Source: Microbispora bryophytorum | GTDB lineage: Bacteria; Actinomycetota; Actinomycetes; Streptosporangiales; Streptosporangiaceae | NCBI RefSeq assembly: GCF_006874465.1 | Contig: NZ_VIRL01000006.1 | Location: 62,001-126,000 of the forward strand | Reading direction: 5' to 3' | Length of the DNA: 64,000 nt | Shown here: positions 56,480 through 64,000 of the stretch, piece by piece | How the letters are laid out: every line of letters starts with the position of its first letter | Numbering within the stretch: position 1 is the stretch's first letter | The notes under the pieces: generated by a model | What the model was told of the DNA's origin: nothing | Databases searched by the model: none | What the model saw: only the letters and a program-made list of their open reading frames with translations | Made by a program: the position numbers and the translations under genes

Positions 56480-57037
56480 TCACGGGGGGAGATGGCCGTC
56501 CTTGGGGGCCAGATCCCAGAACTCCCGGCAGGTGTGGACCTTCAGGGGTCCGTTCCTGTCGGGAGTGGCGTGAGCGATCTCCACGGCCCAGATCTCCGGG
56601 CGCAGCCGTGCCGTGCAGGTGATCTGGGCCATGGCGGTCCTGGTGATCTTCCAGCCGCTCACGAACAGCCGTACGCGCAGGCTGAGGGTGTTGTCGGGGT
56701 CGTTGCGGCTGCCCGCGTCCGGGGCGTACCTGACGAGCTGCACCTGGGCCAGGGTGAGCCCGGTCAGCGCGGTCGACAGCCGGTTCGACGTCCGCCCGCT
56801 GGCCGCGAACAGCGCGTCCAGCGCGTCGTTGACGTGCGGCGAGCGCGCCGCGACCCGGGTGGGCCGCAGCCGGCCGTCCTGCAGCAGGTAGATCGTGACC
56901 AGGGTGGGGGTGCCGCTGATGACCGGCGCGGGACCGGCGTCGATCACCCGGCTCGGTGCGACCCCGCAGGCCGCCGGCGCCATGAGCAGCCCCGCGAGCA
57001 GGGCCGCGGCCGCGTGCCTGATCCGTCTCCTGTTCAT
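56480..57037 (-). CDS. GerMN-type lipoprotein, LpqB-like
   Basis: A 185-residue exported lipoprotein (signal MNRRRIRHAAAALLAGLLMA, lipobox APAAC). The mature part starts VTIYLLQDGRLRPTRVAARSPHVNDALDALF, matching the GerMN module found at the N-terminus of LpqB, but the LpqB beta-propeller is absent. ATG 57037 overlaps the kinase stop (ATGA), so it is the third gene of a response regulator/kinase/lipoprotein operon. In the MtrAB system LpqB modulates the kinase; a similar accessory role is inferred. Confidence 0.85.
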   Translation of the reverse strand: MNRRRIRHAAAALLAGLLMAPAACGVAPSRVIDAGPAPVISGTPTLVTIYLLQDGRLRPTRVAARSPHVNDALDALFAASGRTSNRLSTALTGLTLAQVQLVRYAPDAGSRNDPDNTLSLRVRLFVSGWKITRTAMAQITCTARLRPEIWAVEIAHATPDRNGPLKVHTCREFWDLAPKDGHLPP

Positions 57038-58479
57038 TGTTTCGGGATCCAGACGCGGAAGAGGGTGCCGGGGTCGCAGCGCTCGGCCGTGATCGAACCG
57101 CCGTGCAGTTCGGCGTTGGCCTTGGCGATGGCCAGGCCGAGACCGCTGCCCACGCTCCTGGCCCGGTCGGTGCCCGCCTTGTAGAAGCGGTCGAAGACGT
57201 GGGGGAGGACCTCCTCCGGGATGCCGCTCCCGTGGTCGCGGACGGTCACTTCGAGCGCTCCGTGATTCTCGCCGCCGACCGCGACCCGCGCGCTCACCAC
57301 CACGGGGGGCGCGCCGTGGTTGAGGGCGTTGCCGACGAGGTTGGCCACGATCACGTCGAACCTCCGTGCGTCCAGGGAGAAGGTGAGCCCGACGGGCACG
57401 GTGAGCTTCACCCGGTCGGCCCAGCCCCGCATCTCCAGGCAGTCGGCCAGCGCGTCGCCCACGTCGACGGTCTCCCGGCGGAGGGTGGCGGCGCCGGCGT
57501 CGAACCGGCTGATCTCGATGAGGTGCTCGACCAGCACCCGCAGCCTGTCGATCTCACGGACGACGATCCGCACGGCCTCCCCGGCGTCGTCCGGAAGGTC
57601 CTCGGCGTCCTCCGACAGCATGTCCGTCACCGCGGTCATCGCGGTCAGCGGCGTGCGCAGCTCGTGGGAGACGTCCGCGACGAACCGCCGCGACATCGAC
57701 TCCATCGTCCGCAGCTCCGAGACGGTGTCCTCCAGCGCCGCCGCCGTCTCGTTGAACGTCGCGGTCAGCTCCGCCAGCTCGTCCCTGCCCCGTACGGGGA
57801 GGCGGACCTGCAGCTCACCGGCGCCGAGGGCGCGGGCGGCGGCGCCCAGCCGCCGTACGGGCAGCAGCACCCGCCGGGCCGACAGCAGGGCCAGGGTCAC
57901 CGCCAGGACGAGCGTGATGCCTCCGGCCTGCGCGAGGGCGGCCTTGAGGCGGGACAGCACGGCCTGCTCCTCCGACAGCGGCACGAAGACGTAGGCCGTC
58001 AGGCCCGTCGGGCGCAGCACGCCGTCGCGGGCGGCCCGCTGGATCTGCGTGGCGACGATCAGCCACGGACGGTCCCTGAGCAGCACCCTCTGGTGGACCA
58101 GCCGCCGGGCCGCCTGCCAGCGAAGCTGGTCGGGCACGTCGGTCATGGTGAACCTGGCGCCGGCGTTGGAGCTCTGGTGGTCGCCGTAGGTCACGATGAC
58201 GGTCCGCTCCGGGGCCTCGAGCGCCTGCACCACCCCGCCGAGGTCCTCGTCGGTGACGGTGGTGTCGCTCGGCCAGACCACGTCGCTCGCGCCGATCGGC
58301 AGCGTGATCCTGGACAGCGTCTCGCGCACGTCGGCGACCGCGCCCCGCTCCGCGTGCTCCAGGAGCCCCCGGCGGATGATCTGATATCCCAGGCCCGCCA
58401 CCATGGCGGACGCGGTGACCGCCACCAGCAGGAAGGTGATCACCAGCCGGGCCCGCAGCCCGGTGGGCACCCAGGTCAT
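57034..58479 (-). CDS. Sensor histidine kinase, MtrB-like
   Basis: A 481-residue kinase. TM1 is LVITFLLVAVTASAMVAGLG, then a ~140-residue extracellular domain, TM2 GGITLVLAVTLALLSARRV, HAMP (LLPVRRLGAAARALGAGELQVRLPVRGRDELAELTATFN), H-box FVADVSHELRTPLTAMTAV near residue 270 and the ATPase domain (NLVGNALNHGAPP, DHGSGIPEEVLPHVFDRFY, SGLGLAIAKANAELHGG). ATG 58479 overlaps the response regulator stop, and its own stop overlaps the lipoprotein start. Order and lipoprotein partner resemble mtrA-mtrB-lpqB. Confidence 0.94.
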   Translation of the reverse strand: MTWVPTGLRARLVITFLLVAVTASAMVAGLGYQIIRRGLLEHAERGAVADVRETLSRITLPIGASDVVWPSDTTVTDEDLGGVVQALEAPERTVIVTYGDHQSSNAGARFTMTDVPDQLRWQAARRLVHQRVLLRDRPWLIVATQIQRAARDGVLRPTGLTAYVFVPLSEEQAVLSRLKAALAQAGGITLVLAVTLALLSARRVLLPVRRLGAAARALGAGELQVRLPVRGRDELAELTATFNETAAALEDTVSELRTMESMSRRFVADVSHELRTPLTAMTAVTDMLSEDAEDLPDDAGEAVRIVVREIDRLRVLVEHLIEISRFDAGAATLRRETVDVGDALADCLEMRGWADRVKLTVPVGLTFSLDARRFDVIVANLVGNALNHGAPPVVVSARVAVGGENHGALEVTVRDHGSGIPEEVLPHVFDRFYKAGTDRARSVGSGLGLAIAKANAELHGGSITAERCDPGTLFRVWIPKQ

Positions 58480-59150
58480 GGCGGGCTGAAGCGGTACCCG
58501 AAGCCGCGCACGGTGTGGATGTAGACGGGGTCGGCGGGCGCCGGTTCGATCTTGGCCCTGATGCGCTGCACGCACGCGTCGACCAGCCGCGAGTCCGCCA
58601 CGTGCGTGTGGTCCCAGACGGCGCGCAGGAGGTAGCGGCGGTTGAGCACCTGACCGGGGTGGCGGACCAGTTCGAGCAGCAGGCGCAGCTCGGTCGGGGT
58701 GAGGTGGATCTCCTTGCCCGCGAGGCTCACCTTGAGGGCTCCGCGGTCGATCACGAGATCGCCGAAGGTGAGGCGGTCGGGCGTGGCCGACTCCAGGCGG
58801 CGCAGGATGGCGCGGATACGGGCGTCCAGGACCCGCGGCTCGACCGGTTTCACGACGTAGTCGTCCGCGCCGGCCTCCAGCCCCACCACCACGTCGAGGT
58901 CGTCGCCCCTGGCCGTGAGCAGGATGATCGGCAACGGGCCGAGCCTGCGGATGCGGCGGCACACCTCGACCCCGTCGATGCCGGGCAGCATGACGTCGAG
59001 GATCGCGATCTCGGGACGGCGGGAGCGCACGTGGTCGAGAGCCTCCTCGCCGGTGGCGTACGCGGTCACCGAGTGGCCCTGCCGGGTGAGCGCGAGCTCG
59101 AGTCCGGCGCGGACCGAGGGGTCGTCTTCGACCAGGAGGATGCCTGCCAC
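58476..59150 (-). CDS. OmpR-family response regulator, MtrA-like
   Basis: A 224-residue regulator. The receiver has VEDD near residue 8, the phospho-acceptor Asp52 in AILDVMLPGIDG, Thr in ILLTARGD and Lys in YVVKPVEPR; the C-terminal winged helix contains KEIHLTPTELRLLLELVRHPG and FGYRFSPP. GTG 59150 lies 7 bases after CATAAT (59157-59162, minus strand), a near-consensus -10, so the transcript appears leaderless. It heads the operon with the kinase and lipoprotein. The upstream region it shares with the next gene contains a CRP-type site. Confidence 0.95.
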   Translation of the reverse strand: MAGILLVEDDPSVRAGLELALTRQGHSVTAYATGEEALDHVRSRRPEIAILDVMLPGIDGVEVCRRIRRLGPLPIILLTARGDDLDVVVGLEAGADDYVVKPVEPRVLDARIRAILRRLESATPDRLTFGDLVIDRGALKVSLAGKEIHLTPTELRLLLELVRHPGQVLNRRYLLRAVWDHTHVADSRLVDACVQRIRAKIEPAPADPVYIHTVRGFGYRFSPP

Positions 59151-59156
59151 CCGGTC

Positions 59157-59162
59157 ATTATG
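59157..59162 (-). promoter_or_regulatory. Probable -10 of the leaderless response regulator gene
   Basis: CATAAT on the minus strand ends 7 nt before GTG 59150. No good -35 is seen. Confidence 0.45.
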
Positions 59163-59280
59163 GGGCGGACCTCACCAATTCCCCTATTTGTCTCAGTCCC
59201 GTGACCTCGTTCGCACCCCATCATCAAAAAGCGGGAGCAGGCTGGTACCGGGCACCCACGCCCCTCCCTGTGGCGTAAAG

Positions 59281-59296
59281 TGTGACTAAAATCACA
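59281..59296. promoter_or_regulatory. Perfect CRP/FNR-type operator
   Basis: TGTGACTAAAATCACA has the exact TGTGA-N6-TCACA layout of CRP-family sites. It lies 107 bp before the GTG of the cell-wall protein gene and 131 bp before the divergent response regulator gene. Confidence 0.7.
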
Positions 59297-59402
59297 TTGT
59301 TGGGGAAAGTCCATGTGATCGGCGGTCGGGTCAAGAAGTCACCAAACAGGTACCACGATTCGGTTGCGGAGCACCCCCCACCACAGGGCAAGCTCATAAG
59401 CC

Positions 59403-60113
59403 GTGAGCTCTGGTCAGCAGTTGAAGGATCGCCCCCGCGCCCCCCGGCCCCGGCGGGGGGCTGACGGCCGCACCCGGCCGGGCCGGCTGACGCCCGCGCG
59501 GATCGCGATCCTCTCGGTCAGCGTGGCCGTGCTCGCGGGTGGGACGGCCTTCGTGATCCGCACCTCGGTCGAGCACGGCAACGCGCCCAAGCAGGTGCTG
59601 GGCCCGGACAGCTTCCTCGCCCTCGACCCGAACGCGCCCGACCCCGAGACCGACATCCTCAAGGAACAGGCGGTCCAGGCGCTGCGCAAGGACAGGCTGC
59701 AGAGCACCCGCGACGATCGGAAGAAGGGTCTCGACCCGGTCGAGATCGCCGAGAAGGCCCCCGGCGGTGGCGGCTTCAACCCCGCCGCCTTCCCGCCCGG
59801 CTCCACCCCGGACCCCGGCAGCAACAAGGCGCTCGGCAAGCAGATGGCCGAGGCGCGCGGCTGGGGCGGCGAGTGGGGCTGCCTGGAGAAGCTGTGGGAC
59901 AGGGAGAGCCACTGGAACGAGCGGGCCATGAACCGCTACAGCGGCGCCTACGGAATCCCCCAGTCGCTGCCCGGCAGCAAGATGGCGAGCGCGGGCTCCG
60001 ACTGGCAGACCAACCCCGCCACCCAGATCAAGTGGGGGCTCGGCTACATCGCCGGCCGCTACAAGACGCCCTGCGGCGCCTGGGGGCACTCCCAGTCCAC
60101 CGGCTGGTACTAG
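59403..60113 (+). CDS. Lysozyme-like / SLT-domain cell-wall protein
   Basis: A 236-residue secreted or membrane-anchored protein. A basic N-terminus and one hydrophobic segment (PARIAILSVSVAVLAGGTAFVI) precede an ~85-residue linker and a C-terminal lysozyme-like domain (WGGEWGCLEKLWDRESHWNERAMNRYSGAYGIPQSLPGSKM, GLGYIAGRYKTPCGAWGHSQSTGWY) of the transglycosylase/resuscitation-factor-like fold. The Glu of DRESHW is positioned as the acid catalyst. GTG 59403 has no strong ribosome site. An upstream CRP-type site suggests nutrient-state control, as reported for mycobacterial rpfA (analogy). Confidence 0.88.
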   Translation: MSSGQQLKDRPRAPRPRRGADGRTRPGRLTPARIAILSVSVAVLAGGTAFVIRTSVEHGNAPKQVLGPDSFLALDPNAPDPETDILKEQAVQALRKDRLQSTRDDRKKGLDPVEIAEKAPGGGGFNPAAFPPGSTPDPGSNKALGKQMAEARGWGGEWGCLEKLWDRESHWNERAMNRYSGAYGIPQSLPGSKMASAGSDWQTNPATQIKWGLGYIAGRYKTPCGAWGHSQSTGWY

Positions 60114-60135
60114 TTCGCGGCGTCTGATCCGCGAA
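60114..60135 (+). terminator. Hairpin after the cell-wall protein gene
   Basis: TTCGCGG (60114-60120) and CCGCGAA (60129-60135) pair around an 8-nt loop directly after the stop codon. Confidence 0.6.
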
Positions 60136-60208
60136 ACTCTGGTCAGGGTTTCTCGACCTTTCGGCAAGCCCGCGCGTACGGCGGGGGTCGCACTGCACCC
60201 TTGGCGTC

Positions 60209-62158
60209 ATGGGTGTGAAGGTCAGCGTGGTTATGCCCGTGTCCAACCCCGGGCTGTCGAACGACGCCTTCGGCGCGTGCGTGCGTTCGGTGCTGGAGCA
60301 GTCGCTGCCGCCGGACGAGTACGAGGTCGTGTTCGCCGACGACGGGTCGACGGACGGGACCCGCAGGCGGCTCGACGCGATCGCCGAGCAGCGCGACAAC
60401 GTGCGGGTCCTGCACCTCGACCACAGCGGCTCGCCCGCACGCGGGCGCAACGTCGGCCTGTCCGTGGCCCGCGGCGAGTACGTCTACCTGCTCGGCCAGT
60501 ACGACAGGCTTGAGCCGCACGCGCTGGAGCGGATGTACGACAGAGCCGTGGAGACCGACGCGGACGTGCTGATCGGCAGGATCGCCGACCAGGGACCGCC
60601 GCCGGCCGCCTTCGCCCGCGACCGGGACCGGGCCGACGTGCTGCGCGACCACCTCCTCGCGCTGCCGACGGCGCACAAGCTGTTCAGCCGCGACTTCCTG
60701 GAGACCTGCCAGCTCCGTTTCGCCGACCGGCCGCTGTCGGAGCAGGCGTTCGTGACCAGGGCGTACCTCACCGCGAAGGTGATCGCCGTGCTGGCCGACG
60801 AGATCTGCTGCCACCTGGGCCCGGCTTCCCCGGGCACGGCGGAGGAGGAGACGCCGGACGCCGAGGCGCTCTTCGACGGCCTCAACGGGATCTTCGATGT
60901 CGTGGACGCCTACACCGAGCCGGGCTCGCAGCGTGAGCGCATCCAGGCCCACTGGTATCGGACGCTAGGGCTGCGCCGTCTCGCGGGCGCGCGGTTCCTC
61001 GCGGCCGAACCGGACGAACGGATGATCCTGTTCTCCTTCCTGCGCCGCTTCACCCTCGACCGCTTTCCCGCCGCGCTCGACGCTCACCTGCCGGCACACC
61101 TGCGCGCCCGTACGGCGCTGCTGCGCCTGGACCGCATCGACGGGCTGATCGCGCTCGCGGAGGCGTCCCGGGGCACCAGGCTCAGCGCGGACCTGCGGGA
61201 GCTGCGCTGGGACCAGGGCGTGCTGCAGCTCGACCTGAGCGTGGAGATCCTGCGGGCCGGGGGCGCCCCGCTGTGGCTGCGGCAGCGGGGCGACCGGCTG
61301 CTGTGGACCCCGCCACCCGGGGCCGAGGGCCCGCTCGACGGCCTGCTCGACGACGAGAGCGCCGACGTGACCGACGCGGTGCGCAGGGCCCGTGTGGAGG
61401 TCTGCGTCCGCCACGTGGAGACCGGCGTGATCCACTCCCTGCCGGTCACCTGCTCGGTGGGCCGCGCGGCACTCGGGGACCAGGCGCGCGTGTGGGTGAG
61501 CGGCCAGGCCCGCCTCGACGCCGGCGCGGCGGCCCTCGGACGGCCGCTGCCCGCCGGGCTGTGGGAGGTCCACGTGCGCATGCGGGGCATCCGCGCGGGC
61601 CGCACCCGGGTGGCCCGGCCCGCCCTGCCGATGAGCTGCGCGGGCGCGCTCGCCGGAGAGCCCAGGCGGCTCGTCGTGCCGTGCTGGTCCGAGCGCGGCG
61701 AGCTGGGCGTCTGCGTGGAGCCCAAGTCGTTTCCCGAGTCGATCGCACTGGTCTCGTCCCGGGCCACCGTGGCCAGGCAGGAGGGGCACGTCTTCGTCGT
61801 CGTGCCCGTGCCGTACGTGCCGCCGAGCGGCGGGCCGCCGGCCGAGCTGGTGCTGCGCGAGCAGGACGGGCGCGGCCGCAGCATGGTCGTGCCCGCGCTG
61901 GTCGAGCCGGGGATACCCGGCCGGGTGGCCGGGCAGCTCGTCGCGCGGGTGCCGGTGAGCCGGATGGGCGAGGACGACTGCCTCGGCCCGGGATCCTGGC
62001 GGCCCGCGCTCCGGGTCGACCAGAAGGACGTGGACCTGCTGTTCGGGCTGACGGTGCGCCGCGGCGGGCAGGTGCGCCTCCTGCCCGCCGGGGCGTCGCC
62101 GCAGGCCCCCTCACTGCTGCGGCGCATCGTCGTCCGCGTCCTGCGCGAGCGCCGCTGA
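60209..62158 (+). CDS. GT2-family glycosyltransferase-like protein
   Basis: A 649-residue protein. The first ~220 residues have the GT-A fold: KVSVVMPVSNPGLSNDAFGACVRSVLEQ, EVVFADDGSTDGTRRRLDAIAE and SPARGRNVGLSVARGEYVYLLGQYDRLEPHALERMY. The metal-binding DxD, usually LDADD at this spot, is GQYDR here, so nucleotide-sugar catalysis is doubtful. The C-terminal ~400 residues (two beta-rich parts with WLRQRGDRLLWTPPPG and PAGLWEVHVRMRGIRAGRTRVA) resemble the appendage domains of teichoic-acid transferases (TarP-like). No signal peptide. ATG 60209 starts it. Role in wall glycopolymer synthesis is possible but unproven. Confidence 0.8.
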   Translation: MGVKVSVVMPVSNPGLSNDAFGACVRSVLEQSLPPDEYEVVFADDGSTDGTRRRLDAIAEQRDNVRVLHLDHSGSPARGRNVGLSVARGEYVYLLGQYDRLEPHALERMYDRAVETDADVLIGRIADQGPPPAAFARDRDRADVLRDHLLALPTAHKLFSRDFLETCQLRFADRPLSEQAFVTRAYLTAKVIAVLADEICCHLGPASPGTAEEETPDAEALFDGLNGIFDVVDAYTEPGSQRERIQAHWYRTLGLRRLAGARFLAAEPDERMILFSFLRRFTLDRFPAALDAHLPAHLRARTALLRLDRIDGLIALAEASRGTRLSADLRELRWDQGVLQLDLSVEILRAGGAPLWLRQRGDRLLWTPPPGAEGPLDGLLDDESADVTDAVRRARVEVCVRHVETGVIHSLPVTCSVGRAALGDQARVWVSGQARLDAGAAALGRPLPAGLWEVHVRMRGIRAGRTRVARPALPMSCAGALAGEPRRLVVPCWSERGELGVCVEPKSFPESIALVSSRATVARQEGHVFVVVPVPYVPPSGGPPAELVLREQDGRGRSMVVPALVEPGIPGRVAGQLVARVPVSRMGEDDCLGPGSWRPALRVDQKDVDLLFGLTVRRGGQVRLLPAGASPQAPSLLRRIVVRVLRERR

Positions 62159-62175
62159 CCTCCGGATCGCGCTGG

Positions 62176-63210
62176 TTATCCGCGCAGGTGCGAGAGCAGC
62201 GCCGCGCGGAACTCCGCCGGCCTGTCGAGGTGCGGGCCGTGGCCGGCGCCCGCGACGACGACCTCCCGATAGGCGCCGTAGCGGTCCAGCGCGGTCCGCG
62301 TCTGGGTCACCATGGGCTGGGCGGGCGTGCCGTCCCAGCCGGGTACGGCGCCGATCGCCCCCAGGTGCGCGAGGTCGAACAGCGACGTGTCCGAGACGAT
62401 CATGTCCTGGTCGCCCCTGATCCACAGGATGGGCGGCTTCGGGTCGATCTCGTGCAGGTCGTCGATCCGGAAGTTCGTCGGCGCGATCGTGTTGAGCACG
62501 CCCCGCTTGCCGGGGGCCACGCCCGGCCAGGCCCCCGAGGGGAGGAAGTCGCCCGGGTAGTGGTCCTCGCCGATCCGGGTGGACAGCATCGACTGCACGA
62601 ACGCGTCCTCCTCCTCGCCCAGGTCGGTTCCGGCGGCGACGTACGTGGCGCGCAGCACGGTCCGTGGCGAGACGGGGGAGTCGGCCGACCGGTCGCCCGC
62701 CCGGAGCGCCGCCACGAACTCGGGGTTGGCCGCGCCGCCGCCGGAGCCAACGCCGTCGGGGCCGGTGAGCACGCCGTCCGGGCCCGTGGTGCCGCCGAAG
62801 CCGTACGGCGAGACGGGGTTGACCAGCGTGGCGCTGCGGACGGCCGCGGGCCGGTCGCGCATGGCCTGCATGACGACTCCGCCGCCGAGGCTCCAGCCCA
62901 CCAGGTGCACGGGCCCGAGATCTTCGAACGACGGGTGATCGAGCAGCGCGAGCAGGTCGTCGGAGTAGTCGCGCACGCCCCGGCTCGCGTCCACCGGCTC
63001 GGGGTCGGAGTCGCCGAAGCCGCGCAGGTCGAGCGCGTACGGCCGGAACCCCTCGGCCGCGATCGCGATCATCGTCGCGTGCCAGAACGCGCTGGAGGAG
63101 ACGTTGCCGTGCACGAACACCACCGCGTCGCCCGCCGAGCCGGGCACCGACAGGACGTTGAGGGTCAGACGGGGAGTGCTGACACGCTCGGCGGATATGG
63201 GCAGGGTCAT
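62176..63210 (-). CDS. Alpha/beta-fold hydrolase
   Basis: A 344-residue hydrolase. The nucleophile elbow is VHLVGWSLGGGVV (GWSLG) near residue 108, the acid is in WIRGDQDMIVSD, and the His is in VAGAGHGPHLDRPAEF. The oxyanion region is FVHGNVSSSAFW (HGN). A lid region of ~100 residues with GGTTGPDGVLTGPDGVGSGGG lies between. ATG 63210 overlaps the stop of the upstream gene (ATGA), so the two hydrolases are co-expressed. Substrate unknown; the neighbouring gene suggests ester or polyester monomers. Confidence 0.88.
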   Translation of the reverse strand: MTLPISAERVSTPRLTLNVLSVPGSAGDAVVFVHGNVSSSAFWHATMIAIAAEGFRPYALDLRGFGDSDPEPVDASRGVRDYSDDLLALLDHPSFEDLGPVHLVGWSLGGGVVMQAMRDRPAAVRSATLVNPVSPYGFGGTTGPDGVLTGPDGVGSGGGAANPEFVAALRAGDRSADSPVSPRTVLRATYVAAGTDLGEEEDAFVQSMLSTRIGEDHYPGDFLPSGAWPGVAPGKRGVLNTIAPTNFRIDDLHEIDPKPPILWIRGDQDMIVSDTSLFDLAHLGAIGAVPGWDGTPAQPMVTQTRTALDRYGAYREVVVAGAGHGPHLDRPAEFRAALLSHLRG

Positions 63211-64000
63211 GGTGTTGCTCCCAAGGTGCAGGTGTTCTCGAGGTCGCCCGTGGCCGGGCGAGGCAGAGTGGCGTTCGGCGGCGGCGGCGTGCCCGTGGCG
63301 ATCCACGCCTCCAGCGCGGTGAACGCGCTGCGGAAGCAGGGCAGCAGGGGCCGCAGCCGGTCGGGGAAGGCCGGGTAGAGGCTGTCGACGTGGTTGCCGC
63401 CCTCGACGCGGTAGTAGCGCAGCAGCCGGTCGCGGTGCCGGTCGGCGATCATCGTGGCGTAGACGTCGGAATCCTCGCGGATCGGCAGCAGCGTGTCCAG
63501 GGTGCCGTGGACGATGACCAGCGGCCGCTTGATCTTCCCGCTGAGGCTCACGCGCGCGACCGCCTGCTTCACCGCCGCGGGCCTGGAGGCGTAGTCGTAG
63601 TCGGTGTCGCAGCCGGGCGTGCCGGAGGCGCAGAACGGCGTGCCCGCCTCGGCGTCGCCGTCGTAGCCGGGGTCGAACTCCTCGCGGTAGAGGCGCTGGG
63701 TGAGATCCCAGTAGTACTGGTAGTGGAACGGCCACAGGAAGTCGGACTCCGGCGCGAAGCCCGCCGCCGCGACCCCGGCCGTGTCGCCCTTCGCGTACGC
63801 GCGCAGCGCGGGCGGCAGGACCGTCAGCAGGTTGGGTCCGTCGGCGGTGAAGAGCGTGCCCTCCCAGTCGACGCCGCCGTCGAACAGGTCGGGACGGTTC
63901 TCGATCTGCCAGCGGACCAGGTAGCCGCCGTTGGACTGACCGGCCGCGATCGTCGTGCGGGCCGGCCTGCCGTACCGCTGCCGGACGACCGTCTTGGCGG
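63207..64000 (-). CDS. 3-hydroxybutyrate-oligomer / tannase-like hydrolase, 5' end cut
   Basis: The frame is open to the window edge, so the N-terminus is missing. About 263 residues are visible: RTTIAAGQSNGGYLVRWQIENRPDLFDGGVDWEGTLF with the Ser nucleophile (GQSNGG), PLVIVHGTLDTLLPI with the acid, and VEGGNHVDSLYPAFPDRL with the His. Pairs of Cys (FCASGTPGCD) suggest a disulfide. The pattern fits the 3HB-oligomer hydrolase/tannase branch of alpha/beta hydrolases. Its TGA overlaps the next hydrolase start. Confidence 0.8.
   Translation of the reverse strand, partial: AKTVVRQRYGRPARTTIAAGQSNGGYLVRWQIENRPDLFDGGVDWEGTLFTADGPNLLTVLPPALRAYAKGDTAGVAAAGFAPESDFLWPFHYQYYWDLTQRLYREEFDPGYDGDAEAGTPFCASGTPGCDTDYDYASRPAAVKQAVARVSLSGKIKRPLVIVHGTLDTLLPIREDSDVYATMIADRHRDRLLRYYRVEGGNHVDSLYPAFPDRLRPLLPCFRSAFTALEAWIATGTPPPPNATLPRPATGDLENTCTLGATP

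Overview
The window is about 71% G+C chromosomal DNA from a mycothiol-producing, F420-using actinomycete, most likely a member of the Streptosporangiales (inference). Support: a mycothiol S-conjugate amidase, an F420-type PPOX flavoprotein, a DUF4307 protein next to greA, a type II NADH dehydrogenase with Rex-type operators, many GTG starts, 4-bp ATGA/GTGA overlaps and several apparently leaderless genes. Most of it is housekeeping sequence with one decayed integrated element; there is no CRISPR array, rRNA or intact insertion sequence.

Layout. 1-6.3 kb: 3' end of a Ppx/GppA phosphatase, a PadR/HAAS membrane-protein pair, a cytochrome P450, a family-5 uracil-DNA glycosylase, and ndh with two Rex-like palindromes upstream. 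6.46-9.97 kb: a 76-nt tRNA gene with anticodon UAA, whose 3' half and flank recur as a 99-bp direct repeat at 9875-9973. The repeats bracket a decayed tRNA-targeted element (integrase remnant, secreted protein, frameshifted and fragmentary genes, internal repeats, a second tRNA-like 3' end). 10.1-14.3 kb: secreted trypsin-like protease; a ribbon-helix-helix/Clp_N fusion protein coupled to an asparaginase-fold protein that lacks the catalytic residues; an orphan histidine kinase. 14.7-25 kb: Bax-inhibitor-1 protein, thiolase, beta-propeller lipoprotein, SGNH hydrolase, cystathionine beta-synthase and cystathionine gamma-synthase (reverse transsulfuration and methionine branch), with an intergenic repeat cluster between them, MFS transporter, DUF2269 protein and a 30-residue membrane peptide.

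25-36 kb: MoxR-type AAA ATPase plus VWA protein, a FIST sensor protein coupled to a ROK sugar kinase, threonine ammonia-lyase, M1 aminopeptidase, RDD protein, and hppD divergent from an AsnC/Lrp regulator. 36.6-43.6 kb: class A PBP with a collagen-like tail, a DUF255 thioredoxin-fold protein and a 104-bp partial duplication of its 5' end, and a conserved unknown protein. 43.3-47.3 kb: an mca / small membrane protein / GNAT operon, DUF4307, greA and an NlpC/P60 hydrolase. 47.2-51.1 kb: two TetR regulators with their likely target genes (quinone oxidoreductase and 14-TM MFS pump) and matching palindromic operators. 51.1-56.5 kb: a small unknown protein, GTP-type PEP carboxykinase carrying a 48-residue tandem-repeat insertion, a cis-prenyltransferase preceded by a coupled mini-ORF, and PIN-PhoH. 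56.5-64 kb: a response regulator / histidine kinase / lipoprotein operon resembling a reduced MtrAB-LpqB set, a lysozyme-like cell-wall protein behind a perfect CRP-type site, a GT2 protein with an altered DxD motif, and two coupled alpha/beta hydrolases, the last cut by the window end.

The observations most worth following are the pckG in-frame tandem insertion, the RHH-Clp_N protein paired with a catalytically dead asparaginase fold, the class-I tRNA with a UAA anticodon serving as the element's integration site, the Rex and CRP-type sites, and the CGTGATCTTG repeat cluster upstream of metB.
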